Shown here piece after piece: positions 1 to 5,154 of a DNA stretch of 6,117 nucleotides. This stretch comes from JADKFD01 sp050250665. Its GTDB lineage: Bacteria > Pseudomonadota > Gammaproteobacteria > Xanthomonadales > SZUA-5. The stretch spans positions 1 through 6,117 of the forward strand of contig JBFWOF010000101.1 in the NCBI GenBank assembly GCA_050250665.1, in the 5' to 3' direction. The position numbers and the translations under genes are program-made. Positions within the stretch are counted from its first letter, which is position 1; every line of letters begins with the position of its first letter. Below the pieces are notes generated by a model, which worked only from the letters and a program-made list of their open reading frames with translations, did no database searches and was not told where the DNA came from.

Positions 1-108
1 GCCATGGTCGAAATCAACCCGTGGCCGGCACCGATCATCAGCCTGCCCACCACAACGCGCAGCCATCAGGTCAAAGCCGAAGAAAAGGGCAAATCTACAG
101 AGAACTAG
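1..108 (+). CDS. Possible 3' end of an unrecognised gene (partial, cut by the window edge)
   Basis: Frame 1 is open from the left edge to a TAG at 106-108, giving about 35 residues. The visible part begins with a Trp/Pro-containing stretch (VEINPWPAPIISLP) and ends in a charged, Lys/Glu-rich tail (HQVKAEEKGKSTEN), as C-termini often do. Codons in the first half mostly end in G or C, like the real genes here. I do not recognise the protein. Frame 2 is also open across this stretch, and the minus strand has a short open frame from an ATG at 38 running off the left edge (MIGAGHGLISTM), so the strand is not secure. The gene-poor repeat region starts just after the stop, which fits a gene end here. 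Confidence 0.35.
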   Translation, partial: AMVEINPWPAPIISLPTTTRSHQVKAEEKGKSTEN

Positions 109-143
109 TCAAACGACTGTCTCAAAGAGGTTGACGCGCTCCG

Positions 144-245
144 GTTGGGCTAAGGCCGCAGGCCGTGCCCAACGCTTTCACGCGCCGATGTTGGGCACGG
201 CTACGCCTTTGCCCAACCTACATTTCTTGTCTGGACGCTTCTGGC
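144..245. repeat. 102-bp extragenic palindromic element, copy 1 (REP/BIME-like)
   Basis: This stretch matches 407-508 at 98 of 102 positions with no gaps, at an offset of 263. It contains two foldbacks. The first pairs GTTGGGC (144-150) with GCCCAAC (167-173) and has an inner GGCC/GGCC stem. The second pairs GTTGGGC (190-196) with GCCCAAC (211-217) and has an inner GGC/GCC. The second foldback resembles the reverse complement of the first, so the element is two related palindromes in opposite orientation, the arrangement known from BIME-type REP pairs. No reading frame here looks coding. Naming it REP-like rests on structure; the family is not identified. Confidence 0.85.
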
Positions 246-298
246 TGGGATCGTTTGGGTAGGTTGCCGTGAAAGTCGTTCATGCGAGCGCTGTCGCT

Positions 299-321
299 CC
301 CTCCCCGATGTTCGGGGAGGG
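299..321. repeat. Perfect 10-bp-stem hairpin between the two 102-bp repeats
   Basis: CCCTCCCCGA (299-308) and TCGGGGAGGG (312-321) form a perfect 10-bp stem with a TGT loop. A related GGGGAGGGG run follows at 324-332, so the right arm is partly duplicated. No T-run follows on either strand, so it is not a canonical intrinsic terminator. It is more likely another extragenic palindrome. Confidence 0.7.
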
Positions 322-351
322 CTGGGGAGGGGTTCGGCAAGAAACCCTATG

Positions 352-410
352 CAACGGTCATGGCACCAGCGACTTTCATGATGGCGAGTGACTCGCAGCC
401 ATGACCGTTG
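352..410. repeat. Nested inverted repeat abutting copy 2 of the 102-bp element
   Basis: CAACGGTCATGGC (352-364) and its exact reverse complement (398-410) are 13-bp arms around a 33-bp centre. The centre holds a smaller hairpin, GCGAG (384-388), TGA, CTCGC (392-396). The last four bases of the right arm are also the first four of the 102-bp repeat at 407. A separate 9-bp inverted pair, TGAAAGTCG (270-278) and CGACTTTCA (370-378), ties the left part of this spacer to the nested structure. Confidence 0.7.
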
Positions 411-508
411 GGCTAAGGCCGCAGGCCGTGCCCAACGATTTCACGCGCCGATGTTGGGCACGGCTACGCCTTCGCCCAACCTACATGGCTTGTCTGGACG
501 CTTCTGGC
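407..508. repeat. 102-bp extragenic palindromic element, copy 2
   Basis: This is the second copy of the 144-245 element, in the same orientation, with four substitutions: one in the spacer between the foldbacks, one in the second foldback's inner region, and two adjacent ones after the second foldback. All four stem arms (407-413 with 430-436; 453-459 with 474-480) are unchanged, so the differences avoid the outer stems. The similarity ends at 508. Confidence 0.85.
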
Positions 509-520
509 AACGACAGAGCG

Positions 521-544
521 AAAAGCGTCCGGACAAGTCCGGAC
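521..544 (-). terminator. Candidate terminator of the ubiH-ubiI operon
   Basis: Two copies of GTCCGGAC (527-534 and 537-544), separated by AA, form an 8-bp stem. Read on the minus strand the hairpin lies 13 bases past the ubiI-like stop and is followed by GCTTTTCG. Position and stem fit a terminator, but the T-run is short and interrupted. GTCCGGAC is itself a palindrome, so the pair could be just another extragenic repeat. Confidence 0.4.
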
Positions 545-556
545 CCACAAAACCGC

Positions 557-1762
557 CTAGCCAATCCCGGCACGTATGCCCGCCGCCTGCTCCGCTAACT
601 TGCGTTTGATCGGGGTCAGCCGGTCCACCAGGCGCAGGCCGATGCCGCGGGCGGCCACCATCGGGCCTTCGGAAATACCGTATAGCCGGTTCAAGCCGTC
701 AAAAGCGCGCGCCGCCAGGGTGGCTTCGCTGCGGCGCTGGCGTGCCCACCTTGCCAGATCGGTGGCGCCCAGCGGCGCCCGTCCGCGCGACTGCGCCTGC
801 GCCACCGCAGCGATCAACCCGCTGACATCGGCAAAGCCCAGATTCACGCCCTGCCCGGCGAGCGGATGCACTACATGCGCCGCGTCGCCCATGAGGATTG
901 CGCGCTGCTCGACAAAACGCTGGGCGATCTGTAACCGCAGCGGGAAGGCTTGGCGATCGCTGAGCAGCCGCAAGCGACCGAAGCGGGCGTTGCTGGCCCG
1001 CAGCAGCTGGGCTTCGAACTGTTGGGCGGAGACTTCGATCAGTTCCTGCGCCCGCGCCGCAGGCAGAGTCCATACCATCGAGAAGCTGCCATCCCTCAAT
1101 GGCAGGAAAGCCAATGGTCCGGAAGGCAGGAAGCGCTGCCAGGCCAGTTGTGGCGAGGCCCGCTCGGCCTGGATCTGGGCGACCAGACCGCTTTGTCCAT
1201 AAGGCGCCCCGGAGGTTCCGATGAGCAATTGATCTCTGACCCGCGAGTTGACGCCATCGGCACCGATCAGCAGCCGTGCACGCAACTCACCACCACTAGT
1301 GAGGCGCACGCGCACGCTGCTTTCATCCATCTCGAAATCAGCGAGCGTATCGCCCAGCAGCAGACGAATACCCGGCTCCCGCTCCAGCGCATGCCAGAGC
1401 GTGCCGGCAATCAGTCGGTTCTCGACGATATGACCGAGGCAAGGCCAGCCATAGTCGGCGGCATCGAAATCCAGCGTGCTAGCGCCCAGTGCGTCCTGCA
1501 CCTGCATATGGGAATAGGGCGACGCGCGCACCGCGGCGATCTCGGCCCAGACGCCGAGCGTATCCAGCAGACGCTGCGAATGCGGAGCGACGGCCACCAC
1601 CCGCGCATCGACTGGTTCAGCCTGCGTCGGTGCGCTGATCGGGTGTTGCTCCACCAGCGCCACCTTGAGACCGGCCCTGGCCAATCCCAGCGCCGCCGCG
1701 CCGCCAACCATCCCGGCACCGATGATCAGCGCATCCAGGGCGTCACGAGCGCCGGTCCTCAT
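557..1762 (-). CDS. ubiI: FAD-dependent ubiquinone-biosynthesis hydroxylase, UbiI/UbiF/VisC type
   Basis: A 401-residue class A flavoprotein monooxygenase of the UbiH/UbiF/VisC/COQ6 family, about the usual length. These NAD(P)H-dependent enzymes hydroxylate the aromatic ring of octaprenyl-phenol intermediates in ubiquinone synthesis, associated with the inner membrane. Visible motifs are the N-terminal FAD-binding GAGMVG (15-20), the DG motif GADGVNS (167-173), and the GD motif GDAAHVVHP (292-300) followed by AGQGVNLGFAD (302-312). The AWQRFLPSGPLAFLPL stretch (207-222) is typical of the family. The ATG overlaps the upstream ubiH stop as ATGA, and AAGGGG (1777-1772, minus strand) lies 9 bases upstream, so the start is well supported and translation is probably coupled. 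Gammaproteobacterial homologues differ in which ring carbon they attack (C5 for UbiI, C6 for UbiF). The UbiI assignment rests on pairing with ubiH and is less certain than the family. Confidence 0.9.
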   Translation of the reverse strand: MRTGARDALDALIIGAGMVGGAAALGLARAGLKVALVEQHPISAPTQAEPVDARVVAVAPHSQRLLDTLGVWAEIAAVRASPYSHMQVQDALGASTLDFDAADYGWPCLGHIVENRLIAGTLWHALEREPGIRLLLGDTLADFEMDESSVRVRLTSGGELRARLLIGADGVNSRVRDQLLIGTSGAPYGQSGLVAQIQAERASPQLAWQRFLPSGPLAFLPLRDGSFSMVWTLPAARAQELIEVSAQQFEAQLLRASNARFGRLRLLSDRQAFPLRLQIAQRFVEQRAILMGDAAHVVHPLAGQGVNLGFADVSGLIAAVAQAQSRGRAPLGATDLARWARQRRSEATLAARAFDGLNRLYGISEGPMVAARGIGLRLVDRLTPIKRKLAEQAAGIRAGIG

Positions 1763-2982
1763 GGATTCATACCCCTTGCCAGAACTGGTGTATTCCCTCG
1801 ATAGCCCATGCCGCCCAGCAACAGATGTTCGGCCAGCGGTTCGATCCGGTCTGCCGCGATCAAGGCCAGACTGCGCAACCAGCCGGCCGCAGCGCTCTGC
1901 ATGCCGGTGCCCAAAGCGAGCGCATGACTGAGTCCGGTGGTCGCGGTACGGTCGGCCTGGCGGGCGGCGGCATAATTGTCCAGCAAGGCGGGGGCTCCGG
2001 GATCAGCACCCTGGCGATGACTCTCCAGCAAGGCCTGCGCCAGCGCCGCGGCGTCGCGCAGACCAAGATTGAAGCCCTGGGCGCCGACCGGATGCACCGC
2101 CTGCGCGGCATTGCCGATCAGCACCTGCCGCGGCGCGACCAGGCGCTCGGCAAGTACGCGCCGTAGCGGATAGCTGACCCGCAATCCGGCCTCCCGCAAG
2201 CGACCCAGGCGGTAGCCGAAGGCCTGCTGGAGCGCTGCCAGATACTCGCTGTCAGGCAGCGCCATCAGTCGCCCGGCCTCGGCCGTTTCGACCACGAAGA
2301 TGGCACCGCAGCGAGCTTGCGCCTGCGGTAGCAGGGCCACCGGCCCGCTGCGGGTAAAGCGTTCATAGGCGGTGCCCTGATGATCGCGTTCGGGCGTCAA
2401 GGCGCAACAGATGGCGCTGCGCTGGTAGTCATGGCGCTGCGCGCCGATGCCGGCCGAAGTGCGCAGCGCCGAATCGGCCCCGTCGGCGATGACCAGCAGG
2501 CGCGCGCTGACGCTATCGGGTTGCGCGGTGCCGGCGACAACCTGCGCATGGATGCTGTCCGCTGTCGCCTGCACGTTCTGCACCGAGGCTGGAGCGACCA
2601 GTTCGACATCGCTGCGGGACAGCACCGCCTGCTGCAGTTCCTGCAGCAAACGTCGCGCCGGCACGACCACACCAAAGCGTTCGCGCCCGTTCTCGGCGGC
2701 AGACCAGTGAGTCACACCGAACTCACCGGCACTGGACACGTGGATGGCCCGTATCGGTGCCGCGGCGGCACCGAGCGCCGGCAGTATCCCGAGCTGGGTC
2801 AGGATTCGGCAGCTGACCTCATTCAGGGCCAGATGGCGTTCGTCGGCAGGGCGCTCGGCAGCGGCCGGCGGCGCCTGATCGACCAGGCTCACCCGCAGCC
2901 CGGATCCGCTGAGCGCCAGCCCGAGGCTGAGTCCCACCAGTCCACCACCGGCGATCAGAATGTCACAGTCATTGACCCGCAT
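1759..2982 (-). CDS. ubiH: 2-octaprenyl-6-methoxyphenol hydroxylase (UbiH)
   Basis: A 407-residue FAD-dependent monooxygenase that hydroxylates C1 of the ring in ubiquinone synthesis. Motifs, numbered from the ATG at 2982: FAD-binding GGGLVG (12-17); the UbiH-like IHVSSAGEFG (80-89); DG motif ADGADS (166-171); AYERFTRSGPVALLP (205-219); GNAAQAVHP (290-298) then GAQGFNLGLRD (300-310). GN in place of GD, together with GLRD, is typical of UbiH and separates it from the neighbouring gene. The C-terminal GGMGYRG also resembles UbiH. A GTG at 2991 would add three residues; neither start has a strong ribosome site. I chose the ATG because it puts the FAD motif at the usual distance from the N-terminus. 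It is the first gene of the two-gene operon. In many gammaproteobacteria pepP precedes ubiH; here there is only non-coding sequence. Confidence 0.93.
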   Translation of the reverse strand: MRVNDCDILIAGGGLVGLSLGLALSGSGLRVSLVDQAPPAAAERPADERHLALNEVSCRILTQLGILPALGAAAAPIRAIHVSSAGEFGVTHWSAAENGRERFGVVVPARRLLQELQQAVLSRSDVELVAPASVQNVQATADSIHAQVVAGTAQPDSVSARLLVIADGADSALRTSAGIGAQRHDYQRSAICCALTPERDHQGTAYERFTRSGPVALLPQAQARCGAIFVVETAEAGRLMALPDSEYLAALQQAFGYRLGRLREAGLRVSYPLRRVLAERLVAPRQVLIGNAAQAVHPVGAQGFNLGLRDAAALAQALLESHRQGADPGAPALLDNYAAARQADRTATTGLSHALALGTGMQSAAAGWLRSLALIAADRIEPLAEHLLLGGMGYRGNTPVLARGMNP

Positions 2983-3184
2983 CTTTCGCACTCACGCGGG
3001 CGCACGCCCGAAGTCGTTCAGCCAAGCGGACGATCCGGATTCGGCGCGCCCTGCGGTCTGTCCCTCCAAGCATACGGAGCAGCCGCGAGGGAAGCGAGAA
3101 TGCGGGCCTGGGGAGCGGTCGCCAGCCGCCTTCAGATGCTTGTCGGCGCGGCCTGTGAGTGAGTCCTGGCCGCATCTGATTGGT
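2983..3184. other. Non-coding stretch upstream of ubiH; no feature recognised
   Basis: Short frames on both strands are open here, but none has a recognisable protein, a ribosome site or the codon bias of the neighbours. The ubiH promoter should lie in or beyond this stretch; I found no convincing -35/-10 pair on the minus strand. The right end (CATCTGATT, 3173-3181) is the reverse complement of AATCAGATG at 3797-3805, inside the last linker copy of the repeat cluster, so the repeat region may begin near 3173. Confidence 0.5.
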
Positions 3185-3273
3185 GCGTCATTGCGAGGAG
3201 CGCAGCGACGAAGCAATCCAGTGCGTCTGCGACAGTGTGTCTGGATTGCTTCCCCCGGATCAAGTCCGGGGTC
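3185..3273. repeat. CATTGCGAG-type palindromic element, copy 1 (right end missing)
   Basis: It matches 3666-3754 over 89 bp with six substitutions, five of them in the loop region. The central stem pairs GAAGCAATCCAG (3210-3221) with CTGGATTGCTTC (3241-3252). A second hairpin pairs CCCCGGA (3253-3259) with TCCGGGG (3265-3271). Unlike copy 2, it lacks the closing TCGCAATGACGC arm: after GGGGTC it passes straight into a linker fragment. Palindromes with CATTGCGAG ends and GAAGCAATCC cores recur in many unrelated proteobacterial genomes; that is general knowledge, not checked here. Confidence 0.85.
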
Positions 3274-3300
3274 TCCATGAACCCATATCGTAAGTCATTG
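3271..3300. repeat. Linker repeat, fragment L0 (right half only)
   Basis: TCTCCATGAACCCATATCG and the following TAAGTCATTG match the right halves of the linkers at 3471-3500 and 3634-3663. The left half, with the GGCCCG/CGGGCC hairpin, is absent; its place is taken by the CATTGCGAG-type element, which suggests one element interrupted or replaced part of the other. Confidence 0.65.
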
Positions 3301-3312
3301 AATTTCGATATT

Positions 3313-3409
3313 CCGGCAAGAGCCGGTTCTGCTAGCCCGAAGTGCGCGCAGCGCTCTCCGGGCGATGATGCAGAAGAGCCCCGGTGAGCCGCTGCGCGGC
3401 ACACCAGGC
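3313..3409. repeat. Group of three hairpins between linker copies L0 and L1
   Basis: Three foldbacks lie in a row. CCGGC (3313-3317) pairs with GCCGG (3322-3326). GCCCG (3335-3339) pairs with CGGGC (3359-3363), with an inner AGTGCGC/GCGCTCT stem and two mismatches overall. The third has outer arms GCC (3378-3380) and GGC (3407-3409) and inner GGTG-A-GCCGC pairing with GCGGC-A-CACC. The last two share a GCGCAGCG-like core and GCCCGG-like ends, as many REP sequences do. No coding frame is convincing here. Confidence 0.6.
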
Positions 3410-3422
3410 TACGCGCTACAGG

Positions 3423-3500
3423 CAACTTGTGGTTCATGGCCCGTGGGCAGCATCGGGCCGATACAGATGGCTCTCCATGAATCGATATCGCAAGTTGTTG
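3423..3500. repeat. Linker repeat, copy L1 (complete foldback)
   Basis: The conserved linker starts at 3431 and ends at 3500. It is a three-tier inverted repeat: CAACTTG (3423-3429) with CAAGTTG (3491-3497); TTCATGG (3433-3439) with CCATGAA (3475-3481); GGCCCG (3438-3443) with CGGGCC (3454-3459). Copies at 3599 and 3767 start exactly 168 and 336 bp later. It ends in TTGTTG, as L2 does. Confidence 0.75.
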
Positions 3501-3504
3501 ATTT

Positions 3505-3597
3505 GCTGTTGTAGGTCACGTTGCTCGCGTAGCGAGCTACGTGACGAAACTCGATGTCACGTAGTCCGCTGACGCGGACAACATGACCTACCACAGC
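3505..3597. repeat. Symmetric two-hairpin palindromic element (REP-pair-like)
   Basis: The outer arms (3505-3523 and 3579-3597) are inverted copies matching at 17 of 19 positions. Inside are two hairpins. The left, 3515-3545, has a 14-bp stem with one mismatch, centred on GCTCGC-GTA-GCGAGC. The right, 3556-3587, has a 14-bp stem with two mismatches, centred on GTCCGC-TGAC-GCGGAC. Both begin with GTCACGT and differ mainly at their tips. Two related hairpins in mirrored arrangement are what REP pairs (BIMEs) look like. No transposase is in this window. Confidence 0.8.
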
Positions 3598-3598
3598 G

Positions 3599-3663
3599 GA
3601 TTCGTGGCCCGTGCGCAGTGTCGGGCCGGGTGGCTCTCCAAGAACCCATATCGCAAATTGTTG
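3599..3663. repeat. Linker repeat, copy L2
   Basis: The second full linker is 65 bp, five bases shorter than L1 in the middle. It keeps GGCCCG and CGGGCC, CTCTCCA, CATATCGCAA and the terminal TTGTTG. The outer arms are weaker (ATTCGTGG against CCAAGAACC), so it is more degenerate as a foldback than L1. It runs directly into the second CATTGCGAG-type element. Confidence 0.72.
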
Positions 3664-3665
3664 AC

Positions 3666-3765
3666 GCGTCATTGCGAGGAGCGCCGCGACGAAGCAATCC
3701 AGTGCATCTGAGGATGTGTGTCTGGATTGCTTCCCCCGGATCAAGTCCGGGGTCGCAATGACGCC
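3666..3765. repeat. CATTGCGAG-type palindromic element, copy 2 (complete)
   Basis: A complete foldback closed by perfect 12-bp terminal arms, GCGTCATTGCGA (3666-3677) and TCGCAATGACGC (3753-3764). Inside are the same GAAGCAATCCAG/CTGGATTGCTTC stem and CCCCGGA/TCCGGGG hairpin as in copy 1. The right end, TCGCAATGACGCC (3753-3765), recurs at 3808-3820, so a 13-bp direct repeat flanks linker copy L3. Confidence 0.87.
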
Positions 3766-3766
3766 G

Positions 3767-3820
3767 GGTTCATTGTCCATGGGCAGTGCCGGGCCGAATC
3801 AGATGGCTCGCAATGACGCC
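3767..3820. repeat. Linker repeat, copy L3 (left half), fused to an element end
   Basis: It starts like L1 (GGTTCAT, GGGCAG, CGGGCCGA, CAGATGGCTC) but lacks the right half. After GATGGC it continues as TCGCAATGACGCC (3808-3820), the terminal arm of the CATTGCGAG-type element without the rest of that element. It is therefore a junction between two repeat families. Confidence 0.7.
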
Positions 3821-3931
3821 ACCCACGGCAAGCTCGCCCCCCCGTCGCGACCTCGGCCGCGATCCAACCAGGAACCGAACCACGCCAGCGGCGCTTGCAG
3901 TATGCTTCGGGACTGACCGATAGCCTGGTAT

Positions 3932-3937
3932 GGAGAG
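3932..3937 (+). promoter_or_regulatory. Ribosome binding site of the DUF6580 gene
   Basis: GGAGAG ends 5 bases before the ATG at 3943. This favours that ATG over the in-frame TTG at 3895, which would add 16 non-conserved-looking residues. Confidence 0.75.
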
Positions 3938-3942
3938 TTCTG

Positions 3943-4482
3943 ATGTCGAATGACGCCGCTGCGCGCTGGTACCCGCGCGCGACGCTGGTGGCCGCGCTGA
4001 TCTTGCTGGCCGCCTTGTCACGATTGCTGCCGCATCCGCCGAATTTCACGCCGGTGGAAGCGATAGGCTTGTTCGCTGGCGCCTATCTCGCGAATCGCCA
4101 GCTCGCATTCGTCGTGCCGCTGTTGGCAATGGCGTTGGCTGACAGCGTGCTCGGTTTCCATAGCGGCATTCCGGTGATCTACGGTCTGATCGCCTTCAAT
4201 GTCTGGTTGGGCTTCCGCCTGGGTCCGGATCCGGGCGCAGGGCGCGTTGCCGGCTATGGCCTGGCGGCGGCAACGGTGTTCTTCATCGTCAGCAACTTTG
4301 CGGTCTGGATCGCGGCCGACGGCCACTACTACACGCAGGACCTGGCTGGTCTTGTCACCTGCTACACAATGGCGCTGCCATTCTTCGCCTACACCCTGCT
4401 GGGCATGGCGGTCTACGCCACCGTGTTGTTCGGAGGAATGGCGCTGGTTCGTCGCTATCAGCCGGGACAGCTTGCCGCCTGA
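3943..4482 (+). CDS. DUF6580-type small membrane protein, putative transporter component
   Basis: A 179-residue, very hydrophobic inner-membrane protein. I recognise the DUF6580 pattern: RLLPHPPNFTPVEAIGLFAG (27-46), a hydrophobic stretch ending LADSVLGFH (65-73), a segment with FFIVSNFAVW (113-122), and the C-terminal TCYTMALPFFAYTLLG (139-154) then a last hydrophobic segment. About five or six membrane helices are likely (roughly 12-30, 37-50, 53-72, 76-93, 103-124, 145-168). The family is annotated only as putative transport proteins; size and topology resemble S components of ECF vitamin transporters. The start is set by GGAGAG at 3932-3937. The adenosyltransferase gene begins 86 bp downstream on the same strand, so a role in corrinoid uptake is possible but inferred from position. 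No signal peptide is needed, and no nucleotide-binding domain is present. Confidence 0.85.
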   Translation: MSNDAAARWYPRATLVAALILLAALSRLLPHPPNFTPVEAIGLFAGAYLANRQLAFVVPLLAMALADSVLGFHSGIPVIYGLIAFNVWLGFRLGPDPGAGRVAGYGLAAATVFFIVSNFAVWIAADGHYYTQDLAGLVTCYTMALPFFAYTLLGMAVYATVLFGGMALVRRYQPGQLAA

Positions 4483-4513
4483 GGCAGCGTCTGGCCGAAG
4501 TGCAGGCTGCTTG

Positions 4514-4542
4514 ATCGCCCGCGCCGTCCTGGTGCGGGCGAT
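4514..4542 (+). terminator. Strong hairpin between the DUF6580 and adenosyltransferase genes
   Basis: ATCGCCCGC (4514-4522) pairs perfectly with GCGGGCGAT (4534-4542). A G-U pair and two C-G pairs extend the stem to 12 bp with a GTCCT loop. It lies 31 bases past the DUF6580 stop and 26 before the next start. The sequence after it (GTCATTTGG) lacks a real T-run, so it may be a weak terminator, an attenuator or an mRNA-stabilising fold. Confidence 0.5.
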
Positions 4543-4557
4543 GTCATTTGGACATCT

Positions 4558-4561
4558 GGGA
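4558..4561 (+). promoter_or_regulatory. Ribosome binding site of the adenosyltransferase gene
   Basis: GGGA, 7 bases before the ATG at 4569, supports this start over the in-frame TTG at 4548, which would add seven residues ahead of the conserved RLSKIYTRTGDDG. Confidence 0.55.
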
Positions 4562-4568
4562 TTCGGTC

Positions 4569-5123
4569 ATGGGTAACAGGCTCTCGAAGATCTACACGCG
4601 CACGGGCGATGACGGCAGCACCGGTCTGGGCGACGGCAGCCGCGTCGACAAGGACAGCCTGCGGGTTGCGGCCTACGGCACCGTCGACGAGGCCAATAGC
4701 TGCATCGGTGTGGTGCTGGCTCAGCCAGGCGTGCCCGAAGCTGTCCACGCCTGTTTGACGCGGGTGCAGCATCAGTTGTTCGATCTCGGCGGCGAACTCT
4801 GCATTCCGGGCATGGCGCTGATACAGGACCGCGACATCGATGCGCTGGAGCGCGATCTGGATGGCTTCAACGAGCCGCTCCCGGCCTTGAAGGATTTCAT
4901 TCTGCCCGGCGGCAACGCCGCGACGGCGCATTGTCATGTCGCCCGCACCGTCGTGCGTCGAGCTGAGCGCGAGGTGATTTCGCTGTCACGGGCTGAAGAA
5001 GTGCGTGCGGAGGCCATCTGCTATCTGAATCGACTGTCCGATCTGCTCTTCGTCATCGCCCGGGTGCTGGCGCGCGAGGGCGGTGCCGGCGAAGTGCTCT
5101 GGGACCGCAACAAGCGCGGCTGA
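4569..5123 (+). CDS. ATP:cob(I)alamin adenosyltransferase, PduO/MMAB type
   Basis: A 184-residue cytoplasmic enzyme that transfers the adenosyl group of ATP to cob(I)alamin, making adenosylcobalamin; the family forms trimeric four-helix bundles. The N-terminal ATP-binding motif YTRTGDDGSTGLGDG (9-23) is intact. VAAYGTVDEANS (33-44), LFDLGGEL (70-77), DFILPGG (109-115), AHCHVARTVVRRAERE (120-135) and YLNRLSDLLFVIAR (152-165) follow in family order. F110 and R126 have the same 16-residue spacing as Phe112 and Arg128 of Lactobacillus reuteri PduO, and D40 probably matches its Asp35, so the residues that make four-coordinate cobalamin seem to be kept. Length is typical and nothing is missing. HDAC-family coding starts 31 bp downstream, suggesting one transcript. 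It could serve methylmalonyl-CoA mutase or another B12 enzyme elsewhere in the genome. Confidence 0.95.
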   Translation: MGNRLSKIYTRTGDDGSTGLGDGSRVDKDSLRVAAYGTVDEANSCIGVVLAQPGVPEAVHACLTRVQHQLFDLGGELCIPGMALIQDRDIDALERDLDGFNEPLPALKDFILPGGNAATAHCHVARTVVRRAEREVISLSRAEEVRAEAICYLNRLSDLLFVIARVLAREGGAGEVLWDRNKRG

Positions 5124-5142
5124 CCGGTCGCAGCCGAACACC

Positions 5143-5146
5143 AGGA
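5143..5146 (+). promoter_or_regulatory. Ribosome binding site of the deacetylase gene
   Basis: AGGA, 8 bases before the ATG at 5155, selects that start. The frame stays open further upstream (a possible start at 5083) but that part overlaps the adenosyltransferase gene and does not resemble the family. Confidence 0.6.
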
Positions 5147-5154
5147 ACTACGCC

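Noticed and set aside
388..609. Small open frames across the second 102-bp repeat and the operon end
   Set aside because: They run through foldback repeats, have no ribosome site and encode repeat-derived low-complexity peptides.
950..1804. Long plus-strand open frame (284 codons) opposite the ubiI-like gene
   Set aside because: It lies antisense to a gene with clear FAD motifs, has no recognisable domain, and is explained by high GC content, which keeps antisense frames open.
2380..3162. Plus-strand open frame (260 codons) opposite ubiH and into the gap
   Set aside because: Most of it is the shadow of ubiH; the part beyond ubiH shows no domain and no ribosome site.
3132..3780. Minus-strand frames through the repeat cluster encoding phrases such as DLIRGKQSRHT and LDCFVAALLAMT
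   Set aside because: These phrases are translations of the CATTGCGAG-type repeat and occur twice because the repeat does; they are not evidence of a protein family.
3431..3820. Regularly spaced repeats considered as a CRISPR array
   Set aside because: The repeats are 65-70 bp and diverged, the spacers are about 100-bp palindromes that recur elsewhere in the window, and no cas gene is present.
3894..3924. Promoter-like CTTGCAG followed by GATAGC, or TATGCT at 3901-3906
   Set aside because: The -10 candidates match the consensus at only 3-4 of 6 positions and TATGCT has no -35 partner at the right distance; too weak to annotate.
3821..3942. Cobalamin riboswitch upstream of the DUF6580 gene
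   Set aside because: I looked for the B12-box core GCCACTG and the expected 200-nt fold; the core is absent and the preceding sequence consists of extragenic repeats.
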